Assembly (NCBI GenBank): GCA_031404355.1
Contig: JANNHK010000358.1
Span: 1-8,109, forward strand
Direction of reading: 5' to 3'
Length of the DNA: 8,109 nucleotides
DNA from: JANNHK01 sp031404355
Lineage (GTDB): Bacteria; Actinomycetota; Acidimicrobiia; IMCC26256; PALSA-610
Shown here: positions 1 through 5,668 of the stretch, piece by piece
How the letters are laid out: each line of letters starts with the position of its first letter
Position numbering within the stretch: the stretch's first letter is position 1
Program-made: the position numbers and the translations under genes
The notes under the pieces: generated by a model
Seen by the model: the letters and a program-made list of their open reading frames with translations, nothing else
The model's database searches: none
What the model was told of the DNA's origin: nothing

Positions 1-37
1 CCTCATTTGTCCCGGCCGTGCATGCACATCGGGCTGA

Positions 38-43
38 TACCCT
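38..43 (+). promoter_or_regulatory. possible -10 box for the tRNA-Gly gene
   Basis: TACCCT fits the loose TAnnnT pattern of actinobacterial -10 boxes and lies 13 bases before the mature tRNA 5' end, a plausible distance for a short leader. I see no matching -35 hexamer at 16-18 bases upstream, so this is weak. Confidence 0.25.
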
Positions 44-56
44 CGCACCCCGTTCC

Positions 57-127
57 GCGGGTGTAGTTCAGCGGCAGAACATCAGCTTCCCAAGCTGAGA
101 ACGCGGGTTCGATTCCCGTCACCCGCT
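57..127 (+). tRNA. tRNA-Gly (anticodon CCC)
   Basis: A full cloverleaf can be drawn by eye. The acceptor stem is GCGGGTG (57-63) with CACCCGC (120-126), the D stem GTTC/GAAC (66-69, 77-80), the anticodon stem TCAGC/GCTGA (82-86, 94-98) with loop TTCCCAA, and the T stem GCGGG/CCCGT (103-107, 115-119; one G-U) with loop TTCGATT. The anticodon CCC (89-91) reads GGG glycine codons. The discriminator base is T127, as usual for bacterial tRNA-Gly. CCA is not encoded. The 3' part doubles as the attachment site of the element that follows, and the gene is still intact. Confidence 0.96.
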
Positions 128-128
128 C
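85..128 (+). repeat. left attachment-site repeat (attL), inside tRNA-Gly
   Basis: This 44-base stretch runs from the 3' part of the anticodon 5' stem to one base past the discriminator. It is identical to 1972-2015. Such a repeat of a tRNA 3' portion is the normal footprint of tyrosine-recombinase integration, in which the incoming element restores the tRNA end. Just upstream the two copies also resemble each other if one base is gapped (ATCA against ATC). Confidence 0.9.
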
Positions 129-131
129 TGT

Positions 132-459
132 TCACATGCCCAGGTCAGGTGTCTCGTCGTCGATCTCGGCCCCGTCGGCCTTCGAGCCCGTCACAGTTGG
201 GATCGCAACGACCCGGCGCGGTCTTCGGTTCGCTGCGCAGCTGCCTGCCGTCGTGAAGCTGCACGAGCTGCTCGTCGACTCGCACGGAGCCATCTTCGAG
301 GTCGATGCAGTGGCGGCAGAGCGCGAGCAGCTCACCCAGAGGAAGCCCACCGGTCGCGGCGAGGGGCACGAGCGCTCGGCATCGAGGGTCGATCGCGTCG
401 ACGAGCGCGAGCGGCCTTCCGCCGAACCTGGCGAGCGGTCTCGCCTGCCTCGCGGTGGA
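132..459 (-). pseudogene. tyrosine recombinase (phage-type integrase) relic
   Basis: The frame running down from 459 reads LALVDAID...RALVPLAATGG, then LPLGELLALCRHCIDL and VRVDEQLVQLHDGR...PKTAPGR. This matches the start of the catalytic domain of actinobacterial tyrosine integrases (typically ...RALVLLAA-TGLRxGEL-LALRxxDIDL...PKT-xGRR). The next family block, RRVVAIPTVT, continues in another frame, so there is a frameshift near 212-220. The reading then ends in an acidic tail with a TGA at 132-134, four bases after the repeat. The catalytic Arg of TGLR is Pro here (codon 340-342, CCT instead of CGN). The HxxR and Tyr blocks are absent, and so is the N-terminal arm, since a stop (460-462) lies in frame upstream. 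It is non-functional as seen. The family call rests on remembered family patterns, not on an alignment. Confidence 0.72.
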
Positions 460-622
460 CTACCCCACCCGGTTGCTGGCGGCATGGAACGCAGTTGACG
501 CGCGGCGCGATGCACGAGCAGGTCCTTCACGTGGCCCGGATGACAGGACTCTCGTGAGCCGGCCAGGATCCAGCCGAGCGGTAAGGGCACCACGGCAGCC
601 GCGCGTTTGGACCTCAACTCCC

Positions 623-651
623 TTGTCACCCCGACCGATAGAGTATACGTT
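623..651 (+). promoter_or_regulatory. promoter of the xre-res operon
   Basis: TTGTCA (623-628) and TACGTT (646-651) are separated by 17 bases and sit in a short AT-richer island in otherwise GC-rich DNA. A transcript would start near 658 and leave a leader of about 36 bases before the ATG at 694, with a strong ribosome site GGGAGGGG at 681-688. Confidence 0.55.
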
Positions 652-666
652 AGATATCTCGTTAGA
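648..666 (+). promoter_or_regulatory. candidate operator of the Xre antitoxin
   Basis: CGTTAGA occurs twice (648-654 and 660-666), with starts 12 bases apart. The 8-base palindrome AGATATCT (652-659) lies between and overlaps the first copy. The site overlaps the -10 box and the predicted start point, where binding of an autorepressing antitoxin-toxin complex would block transcription. Binding is inferred. Confidence 0.5.
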
Positions 667-693
667 GCGTGCGTCTGCGAGGGAGGGGTCGAG

Positions 694-1098
694 ATGAGGG
701 TAGTACCCGCTGAAGCCTTCGCCGAAGCCTGGGAACGCGCCTACAAGGACTCCGTCACCGAGCCCATCGAGCGAAAAGCGCAGTTTCTCCTCGAGACGGT
801 CGGACCGCGCATCGCGACTGCTGCGCTTGGTCTGTCAGACGCTCGGCAGTTGAAACGCTGGGCCGCCGAACCCGGTACTGAGCCTCGGGAGCACGTCGTC
901 GCTCTGCGCTTCGATGCGCTGTACCGGGTCGCCCGGGCGATCTCGGCCGTGTACTCGCCGGCAGTCGCGGCGCGGTTCCTTCGATCCGCGAACCCTCAAC
1001 TGGGCGATGACGCCCCCTTGGCCATCCTCGCTTCCGCCGAAACCTCAAAAGAGATCACCCGCGTACTGGCTGCCGGGCGTGCCTTTCTCGAGGGCTGA
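694..1098 (+). CDS. xre: Xre/MbcA/ParS-type antitoxin of a RES toxin-antitoxin pair
   Basis: A protein of 134 residues. Residues about 36-60 form a short helix-turn-helix-like segment (GPRIATAALGLSDARQLKRW). The C-terminal part ends with FLRSANPQLGDDAPLAILA (96-114), the hallmark of the MbcA/ParS/Xre antitoxin C-terminal domain (formerly DUF2384; family pattern W/FLxxxNPxLGxxxPLxLL). In this family the C-terminal domain blocks the active site of the RES toxin and the N-terminal part binds the operon promoter. I chose ATG 694 because GGGAGGGG lies 5 bases upstream; the frame extends to 607 but that stretch holds the promoter. The toxin starts 6 bases after the stop. Confidence 0.88.
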   Translation: MRVVPAEAFAEAWERAYKDSVTEPIERKAQFLLETVGPRIATAALGLSDARQLKRWAAEPGTEPREHVVALRFDALYRVARAISAVYSPAVAARFLRSANPQLGDDAPLAILASAETSKEITRVLAAGRAFLEG

Positions 1099-1104
1099 GC
1101 GCGC

Positions 1105-1827
1105 ATGTTCGACGCCGAAATCGCAGCACGGGCGCAGACCGCATACCCCGGGGCCGGCACATTGCGAGTCCACCCCGCGCCGGAGGTGCTTCCGACTCCA
1201 GAGCCCGACGTACCGGGCGAAAACCGATTCGACGATCCAGCGGGCTTGGTCGCAGTGCGGTACACCGCAACGCGTCTCCTCGGATGCCTCTCCGAAACGA
1301 TGGCGCGGTTCCGTCCCAGTTCCGCCGCTGAGGCGATGCTCTCAGCGGTCGAGGGCGTTGACGACGACGACGTGGACTGGCCGGCCGCTGATACGACAGC
1401 AGTGGCCGAATGGCTCGCTGTGCAGCGCGTCGGGACGGTCCGCGTGCTCGACACCGGCTTCTATTTGGACGTCGAGCAGACGGACGTCCTCATCCAACTC
1501 GACAAGCACCCGCGCGTACGCGTAGCCGTTGAACGCCTCGATCCTGTTGCGCACCTCGACGTTGCCTTGATGCGGCTCGGTGGGTTGCAGCTCGGTCGGC
1601 CGATCAGCCAAGCAGTCGGGGCCGCCGTGCGCGACTGGCTACCGAACGCGCTTGGAATCGCGTACTTCTCTCGGCTGTCGACGAACGAGCCCTGCTGGGC
1701 TACGTGGAACACGACCAACGTCGAGGTCACCTCCGTACCGTTGAGCCGTGATGACCGTCAGCATCGCGAGGCCGTGCGCGAGGTAGCAGCCTCATTCGAG
1801 ATCGTTCTCCCCGACGCGTGGTCGTAA
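1105..1827 (+). CDS. res: RES-domain toxin (NAD+-degrading family)
   Basis: A protein of 240 residues. The RES core runs from about residue 41 (NRFDDP) to 225. Visible family features are the early Arg (R41), the VRYTATRLLGCLSETMARFR block (51-70) with the conserved Tyr/Glu area (Y53, E64), and the late GIAYFSRLSTNEPCWATW block (184-201) with the Ser/Asn/Trp positions seen in RES proteins. Characterised members (MbcT of M. tuberculosis, Res of Pseudomonas and Photorhabdus) deplete cellular NAD+, and the fold resembles ADP-ribosyltransferases. The start ATG 1105 has GAGGG 10 bases upstream, inside the end of the antitoxin gene, so the two are co-translated. The frame is intact, so it is probably active. 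Identifying exact catalytic residues would need an alignment. Confidence 0.87.
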   Translation: MFDAEIAARAQTAYPGAGTLRVHPAPEVLPTPEPDVPGENRFDDPAGLVAVRYTATRLLGCLSETMARFRPSSAAEAMLSAVEGVDDDDVDWPAADTTAVAEWLAVQRVGTVRVLDTGFYLDVEQTDVLIQLDKHPRVRVAVERLDPVAHLDVALMRLGGLQLGRPISQAVGAAVRDWLPNALGIAYFSRLSTNEPCWATWNTTNVEVTSVPLSRDDRQHREAVREVAASFEIVLPDAWS

Positions 1828-1833
1828 ACGGCG

Positions 1834-1861
1834 CTCGGTCGCCAACGATGGTGTGACCGAG
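1834..1861 (+). terminator. hairpin after the toxin gene, possible terminator
   Basis: CTCGGTC (1834-1840) pairs perfectly with GACCGAG (1855-1861). The 14-base loop can itself form CCA-ACGA-TGG. It starts 7 bases after the toxin stop. There is no T-run, so it would be a U-less terminator or an mRNA-end stabiliser. The rest of 1862-1971 shows no gene, only a short direct repeat of ATCGCGCG. Confidence 0.4.
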
Positions 1862-1971
1862 GTCGATCCCATCGCGCGTTCATCGCGCGGCCGCACTCAT
1901 CTGGGGTCGTCCACGTGCGTCCGTGCAATCAGCTAACGAGGATCGATGCCGGTCAACGCGTCGCCGGAATC

Positions 1972-2015
1972 GCTTCCCAAGCTGAGAACGCGGGTTCGAT
2001 TCCCGTCACCCGCTC
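1972..2015 (+). repeat. right attachment-site repeat (attR), tRNA-Gly 3' fragment
   Basis: An exact 44-base copy of 85-128, holding the anticodon loop, T arm and 3' acceptor strand of tRNA-Gly(CCC). The bases before 1972 do not form the missing D arm or 5' acceptor strand, so this is a fragment and not a second tRNA gene. Under the usual model this is the displaced original tRNA end. Confidence 0.9.
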
Positions 2016-2061
2016 CGTGAAGTCGCAGGTCAGTGTGTCCGAGGCCGGTAGGGTGAAAGAC

Positions 2062-2241
2062 GTGACTCGGAAGGTCTTGACCGCCGCAAAATTCGAACGG
2101 CTCTCACCCGACGAACAAGATCAGGCGTTCGAGTCGAGCATCGTCACCGACCTCGATGCCGTTCCCGCGGAGTTTCTCGCGAAAGTCCGCGCCCGGGTCG
2201 AGGCTCGTATCGCTGCATCTGACTCCGCAACCAAGACGTGA
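2062..2241 (+). CDS. small hypothetical protein, 59 residues, possible antitoxin
   Basis: The protein begins MTRKVLTAAKFERLSPDEQD and continues with a charged helical segment (about 21-50), then a short Ser/Thr tail. I do not recognise a named family. The small size, charge and the GTGA overlap with the next frame resemble a toxin-antitoxin first gene, but nothing more supports that. GTG 2062 is favoured because GGTAGGG (2047-2053) lies 8 bases upstream; GTG 2053 is the alternative. The open frame continues upstream through the attachment repeat, but translating tRNA sequence there is an artefact. The gene starts only 46 bases after the repeat, so its promoter may have been altered by the integration. 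Confidence 0.5.
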   Translation: MTRKVLTAAKFERLSPDEQDQAFESSIVTDLDAVPAEFLAKVRARVEARIAASDSATKT

Positions 2242-2333
2242 CACTGCCGCGTCGCGCGGTTCGAGCGCCGGCGACGTTCTTCGACGCGGCCCAGGCTCGA
2301 TTGATCGGAACAGCGCCGCCGTACTCGCGTTGA
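2238..2333 (+). other. 31-codon reading frame overlapping the previous gene (possible truncated partner)
   Basis: GTG 2238 overlaps the preceding TGA (GTGA), an arrangement typical of coupled genes in this window. The frame encodes a basic, Ala-rich 31-residue peptide (VTLPRRAVRA start, TAPPYSR end) and stops at 2331-2333. It is too short for any toxin domain I know. It may be the 5' remnant of a deleted gene, a genuine microprotein, or chance. From 2334 to 2459 I see nothing convincing. Confidence 0.22.
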
Positions 2334-2459
2334 GCGCGACTATCGAGGCACCACCAGCTCGAGAATCTCAAGCGGGCGGGTCTTGCCGCTCGAACTCGTC
2401 GGGTGTGTGCGGTCCCGGCGGTCCCCTCCAACGACCAATCCCCGCCGGTCGCCGTAGCG

Positions 2460-2479
2460 GTATGAACGTACTATCATAC
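2460..2479 (+). promoter_or_regulatory. inverted-repeat operator and -10 region of vapBC
   Basis: GTATGA (2460-2465) and TCATAC (2474-2479) are perfect inverted arms around an 8-base spacer. Inside lies TATCAT (2472-2477), a good -10 hexamer. Seven or eight bases downstream is the ATG at 2485 itself, and no Shine-Dalgarno sequence precedes it, so a leaderless transcript is expected. A repressor on the arms would cover the -10 box, as expected for RHH-antitoxin autoregulation. No clear -35 is visible. Confidence 0.55.
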
Positions 2480-2484
2480 GACTT

Positions 2485-2760
2485 ATGGCGAAGGAGAAAG
2501 TCACCCTCACGCTTGAGGCCGAGACACTGGCCGAGTTGCGCTCGTTGGTCGGGTCCCGAAGCATCTCCGCCTCGGTAGACGCCGCGGTCGCTGCTTACGT
2601 CTCGCGACTGCGCCACCTTGCGGCGGTCGACAACTGGCTCGCCGATCTGGAACGAGAGCACGGTCCGCTACCCCCGGAGACGCTCGAGTGGGCGGCGCAA
2701 CTGGTCGACGAATGGGCCGCCGATACCGGGCCGCGCACTCGGCGCCGCAAGGCGGGATGA
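2485..2760 (+). CDS. vapB: VapB-type ribbon-helix-helix antitoxin
   Basis: A protein of 91 residues. The N-terminal 45 residues fit a ribbon-helix-helix domain: a strand KVTLTLEAET (5-14), then helix AELRSLVG and helix SASVDAAVAAYVSRLR (28-43). The remainder (REHGPLPPETLEWAAQLVDE, 58-77) is the amphipathic tail that in VapB proteins wraps the PIN toxin, and the end is very basic (RTRRRK). It should bind its own promoter, where an inverted repeat sits, and neutralise the downstream PIN toxin. Its TGA overlaps the toxin ATG (ATGA). The subtype is unassigned; the PIN neighbour makes the VapB role likely. Confidence 0.82.
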   Translation: MAKEKVTLTLEAETLAELRSLVGSRSISASVDAAVAAYVSRLRHLAAVDNWLADLEREHGPLPPETLEWAAQLVDEWAADTGPRTRRRKAG

Positions 2761-3167
2761 TGTTGCTGCTTGACAGCGAGGCTCTGTCCGCCGTCGCGCA
2801 CGGACCCGCCGAACGTCGTGACCGGGTACGCGCGCTTGTGACCGAGATGCGCCGCCGATCGCTGCCGATCGGCACCGTCGCCGCCGTTCTGGCCGAAGTC
2901 GTGCGCGGCCGACCCGCCGACGCCTCGGTGTTCGCCGGCCTGCGTCGCGAACGGGTCGAGGTCTACCCCGTCGACAGCCGCGTCGGCATCCGAGCCGGGC
3001 AGCTCCTCGGTTCGGCGCGCGCCGGATCGGAACTGGCCGTCGACGCGTTCGTCGTCGCCGTCGCCGACCTCGCGGGCGGTGCCGTCATCGCGACCGTCGA
3101 CGTCGACGATCTCGCCTTGCTCGCGAGCCACGCGACTCGCGTCTCGGTCGCGACGATTCAGGCCTGA
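2757..3167 (+). CDS. vapC: VapC-type PIN-domain toxin (ribonuclease)
   Basis: A protein of 136 residues, the usual VapC length. The acidic PIN positions are present: D6 in MMLLLDSEALSA, E47 in LAEVVRG, D96 in AVDAFVVA, and D115/D117/D118 in ATVDVDDLALL. PIN toxins are Mg2+-dependent RNases that cut tRNA or rRNA; the target cannot be told from sequence. ATG 2757 overlaps the antitoxin stop, so translation is coupled (ATG 2760 is the next codon and equally possible). The gene ends 10 bases before the convergent monooxygenase gene, and I see no terminator hairpin between them. Confidence 0.87.
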   Translation: MMLLLDSEALSAVAHGPAERRDRVRALVTEMRRRSLPIGTVAAVLAEVVRGRPADASVFAGLRRERVEVYPVDSRVGIRAGQLLGSARAGSELAVDAFVVAVADLAGGAVIATVDVDDLALLASHATRVSVATIQA

Positions 3168-3177
3168 TCGCAGCGAC

Positions 3178-4782
3178 TTACGCCCGCGTGATGACGAACC
3201 CTTCGTAGCCCTTGGCCGCGATGTCCTCGCAGCGCTCGGCGAACATGGGGAAGCCGATCATCGTCATGAACACGCGGGGTTTTCCGGGGATGTTCGAGCC
3301 GAGGTACCACGAGTTGCAGCTCGGGTACACGGTGAGGTCGGCGACCATGTTGACGAACACCGACCAAGCTTCCTGGGCGTCCTCGGTCGCCTCGATCGTG
3401 TCGTCACCGCCGGCGCGTAGGTGCGCGATGCAGTCGGCTACGAACTCGACGTCGTGTTCGATCGAGACGAACACGTTCGTCAACGCCGCGGGGCTGAGCG
3501 GGCCGGTCAGCGTGAACAGGTTGGGGAACGACGCGACCCCGAACCCGAGGTACGTCACGGGACCGTTCTCCCACGCGTCGGCGAGTGGGCGGCCACCCCG
3601 GCCCCTGATGTTCATGCGCAGCAACGAACCCGTGAATGCGTCGAAGCCGGTCGCGAACACGATGGCGTCGACCTCGTACTCGTGGCCCGCGACGCGAATC
3701 CCGGTCGGCGTGATCTCCTCGATCGGGTTGGTGCCGATGTCGACGAGCGTGACGTGGTCCTCGTTGTACGTCTCGTAGTAGTTCGTGTCGACGCACAGCC
3801 GCTTGCAGCCGATCCGCGACGTGGGGCAAAGGAGTTCGGCAACGACCGGGTCCTTGACGGTCGCGCGGATCTTGCGGCGCACGAAGTCGGCCGCGAACTC
3901 GTTGGCGTCGTGGTTGAGCATCAGGTCGTTGAATGCGCCGAGGAACGTGAGCCCGCCGTATGCCCACCGCTCTTCGAACACGCGCTCGCGCTCGGCCTCG
4001 TCGACATCGAACACGGATACGGGGTTCGGCGGGCGGCGCGACCCGAACGCGACCGCCTGCTGGCGGTTCGCGGCGCGGAACTCGGGATACTCGCGCTTGA
4101 TCTCCGCGACGTAGTCGGGGTCGAGTACGTGGTTGTGCGCGGGAATCGAGTAGTTCGCGGTGCGTTGGAACACGAACAGCTCGCGCGCCTGCGCGGCGAT
4201 CTTGGGGATCGACTGGATGCCCGATGAGCCGGTGCCAATCACCGCGACGCGCTTTCCGGTGAAGTCGATCTCCTCGTGGGGCCAGCTGCCGGTGTGGTAC
4301 ATCGGGCCCGAGAACGTGTCGATGCCCTTGATGTCGGGCCGGTTCAACGACGACAGCATGCCGACGGCATTGATCAGGAACTGCGCGGTGACCGACCCCG
4401 CGTCGGTCTCCACGTTCCAGCGGTTCCTCGTCTCGTCGAAGTGCGCGGCCGACACTCGGGTTGAGAACTGGATGTCGCGGCGCAGGTCGAAGCGGTCGGC
4501 GACGTGGTTCGCGTACCGCAGGATCTCGGGCTGCCGTGCGTAGCGCTCCGACCATTCCCATTCCTGCTGAAGCTCGTTCTCGAACCCGTACGAGTACTCC
4601 ATGCTCTCGACGTCGCAACGCGCGCCGGGATACCGGTTCCAGTACCACGTGCCGCCCACGTCGTCGGCCGCTTCGAACACGCGCACCGACAGTCCGAGGC
4701 CGCGCACCTTGTGCAACATGTACATGCCGCCAAACCCCGCGCCGACGATGACCACGTCGTAGTGGTCGGCTTCGCTCGCCAT
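3178..4782 (-). CDS. type I Baeyer-Villiger monooxygenase (FAD/NADPH)
   Basis: A protein of 534 residues, full length for the class. In order: FAD-binding GAGFGG (14-19); GGTWYWNRYPGARCD (43-57), typical of this class; the Baeyer-Villiger fingerprint FSGPMYHTGSWP (157-168, pattern FxGxxxHxxxWP); NADPH-binding GTGSSG (183-188); and the late FATGFDAFTGS block. The enzyme class inserts oxygen next to a ketone carbonyl to give an ester or lactone, using NADPH and O2. Close patterns occur in cyclohexanone/phenylacetone-type enzymes, but the substrate cannot be predicted here. ATG 4782 is preferred because GGGGA lies 6 bases upstream and the flavin fold begins right after; the open frame extends 59 codons further without family-like sequence. 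It is divergent from the hydrolase. Confidence 0.93.
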   Translation of the reverse strand: MASEADHYDVVIVGAGFGGMYMLHKVRGLGLSVRVFEAADDVGGTWYWNRYPGARCDVESMEYSYGFENELQQEWEWSERYARQPEILRYANHVADRFDLRRDIQFSTRVSAAHFDETRNRWNVETDAGSVTAQFLINAVGMLSSLNRPDIKGIDTFSGPMYHTGSWPHEEIDFTGKRVAVIGTGSSGIQSIPKIAAQARELFVFQRTANYSIPAHNHVLDPDYVAEIKREYPEFRAANRQQAVAFGSRRPPNPVSVFDVDEAERERVFEERWAYGGLTFLGAFNDLMLNHDANEFAADFVRRKIRATVKDPVVAELLCPTSRIGCKRLCVDTNYYETYNEDHVTLVDIGTNPIEEITPTGIRVAGHEYEVDAIVFATGFDAFTGSLLRMNIRGRGGRPLADAWENGPVTYLGFGVASFPNLFTLTGPLSPAALTNVFVSIEHDVEFVADCIAHLRAGGDDTIEATEDAQEAWSVFVNMVADLTVYPSCNSWYLGSNIPGKPRVFMTMIGFPMFAERCEDIAAKGYEGFVITRA

Positions 4783-4822
4783 GACACATCCCCAGATAGC
4801 GCCGGTGCTTTGACGACGGCGC

Positions 4823-4828
4823 AGGCTA
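4823..4828 (-). promoter_or_regulatory. possible -10 box of the monooxygenase gene
   Basis: On the minus strand this reads TAGCCT (TAnnnT), within GGGTAGCCTG. It would give a leader of about 30 bases that includes the GGGGA ribosome site. No convincing -35 box is found. Confidence 0.3.
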
Positions 4829-4876
4829 CCCGGCGGTGACCATGGGCTCGGAGACGCGCACGAGTTCGAAGCGAAT

Positions 4877-4899
4877 TGGTTGCTAGACAACCATCTAGC
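4877..4899. promoter_or_regulatory. two interlocked inverted repeats, likely operator for the divergent pair
   Basis: TGGTTG-CTAGA-CAACCA (4877-4893) and GCTAGA-CAACCA-TCTAGC (4882-4899) are both perfect 6+6 inverted repeats and share the CAACCA segment. The site lies 26 bases before the hydrolase ATG and about 95 bases before the monooxygenase ATG. TAGCTT (4896-4901) could be the hydrolase -10, so a bound repressor would block it. TetR- and MarR-type dimers use such sites; which protein binds is unknown. Confidence 0.55.
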
Positions 4900-4924
4900 T
4901 TCAATCACGAGGGGTGGGGACGGC

Positions 4925-5668
4925 ATGGCCCGGATCGTCATGGTGCACGGTGCGTACAACGAGTTGTGGGGGCCGCACGAGATCGCCCAGCGTTGGGTCC
5001 CCGCGCTGCGCGACGGGCTGTGGCACCACGGCGTGAGTCTCGAGGAGCGCGACGTCGGGATCTGCTTCTACGGCGACCTGTTCCGCCGCAACCCCGAGTC
5101 GGAGGACGACAAGGCGTTCGCGAAAGCCCGGGCCGGTGTCGCCGACGCGCTCGGCAACATGCCCGCCAACGCGTTTCTCGACAAGTTGAAGGACGCGGCC
5201 GACAGCGCGCTGTTCGACCGGACGGTCGACATGGTCACGACGATGAGCACGATGCCCGACCTGAGCGATCGCATCCAGGGTCGGGTCGCGTCGCTCGTCA
5301 AGGACGACACGCGTGTCGTCATCGGTCACTCGCTCGGATCGATCGTGGCGTACCGCGCGCTATCGCGGCATCCCGAGTGGAAGGTCCACACGCTCGTGAC
5401 ACTGGGTTCGCCGCTCGGCGCCGAGTTCGTGCAGGGGGTGCTCGCGCAAGACCCCGGTCCGGGCGCGTGGCCCGGTTCCGTCGAGTCGTGGGTCAACGTC
5501 GCGGCCGTCACCGACAAGATCGCCCGCCCGGCCAAGCTCGCGAAGACGTTCGGTGACCGCGTGGAGGATCATCTCGTCGACAACGGCGCCCGCGGCCACG
5601 ACCCCGAGCCATACCTGAATGCCGCCGCGACCGGCGGGGCTATTGCGCGCGCCCTCGCCGCGCCGTGA
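4925..5668 (+). CDS. alpha/beta hydrolase (serine esterase/lipase-like)
   Basis: A protein of 247 residues. VMVHGAYN (5-12) is the oxyanion-hole strand-turn and VIGHSLGS (132-139) the nucleophile elbow with S136. Candidate acid and base are D197 (AVTDKIA) and H225 (ARGHDPEPYL) in canonical order. A helical insert (about 54-125) replaces a typical cap. No signal peptide is seen, so it is cytoplasmic. ATG 4925 has a purine-rich GAGGGGTGGGGA stretch upstream; the frame opens 15 codons earlier but that part is the operator. It is divergent from a Baeyer-Villiger enzyme whose ester or lactone product it might hydrolyse. However, the N-terminal style (VHGAYNELWGPHE...FYGDLFRRN) also recalls PGAP1/lipase-like hydrolases found in other settings, so the substrate link is inference. 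Confidence 0.85.
   Translation: MARIVMVHGAYNELWGPHEIAQRWVPALRDGLWHHGVSLEERDVGICFYGDLFRRNPESEDDKAFAKARAGVADALGNMPANAFLDKLKDAADSALFDRTVDMVTTMSTMPDLSDRIQGRVASLVKDDTRVVIGHSLGSIVAYRALSRHPEWKVHTLVTLGSPLGAEFVQGVLAQDPGPGAWPGSVESWVNVAAVTDKIARPAKLAKTFGDRVEDHLVDNGARGHDPEPYLNAAATGGAIARALAAP

Larger units (their letters stand above)
85..2015. mobile_element. decayed integrative element in tRNA-Gly carrying an Xre-RES module
   Basis: The limits are the two 44-base direct repeats, giving a repeat-to-repeat period of 1887 bases. Contents from left to right: an integrase relic on the minus strand with its tail at the tRNA, about 230 bases (460-690) in which I find no gene, the xre-res operon, and 144 bases with a hairpin and nothing else. 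The layout (tRNA, integrase tail next to the attachment site, cargo, second repeat) is that of an integrative island. No full integrase, excisionase, replication or transfer gene is seen, so it could move only with help. It may have shrunk by deletion from a larger island. Confidence 0.82.

Noticed and set aside
607..693. N-terminal extension of the Xre antitoxin
   Set aside because: It covers the TTGTCA/TACGTT promoter and the operator repeats, while ATG 694 has a strong ribosome site and the family-like start.
1915..2241. 108-codon frame that runs through the right attachment repeat into the small hypothetical gene
   Set aside because: Its first half is a translation of tRNA sequence (SQAENAGSIPVTR), a common annotation artefact. 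The ribosome site favours GTG 2062.
2340..2564. Minus-strand frame ending in SGKTRPLEILELVVPR
   Set aside because: The ending looks protein-like but the start overlaps vapB in antisense, with no ribosome site and no recognisable domain. It might be a gene scrap at most.
3404..4789. Long alternative frames on both strands within the monooxygenase gene
   Set aside because: Arg-rich, low-complexity shadow translations of a GC-rich gene. Only the frame ending at 3178 shows flavoprotein motifs.
4783..4959. 59-codon N-terminal extension of the monooxygenase
   Set aside because: No family similarity; the extension crosses the intergenic operator and reaches into the hydrolase. ATG 4782 has GGGGA at the right distance.
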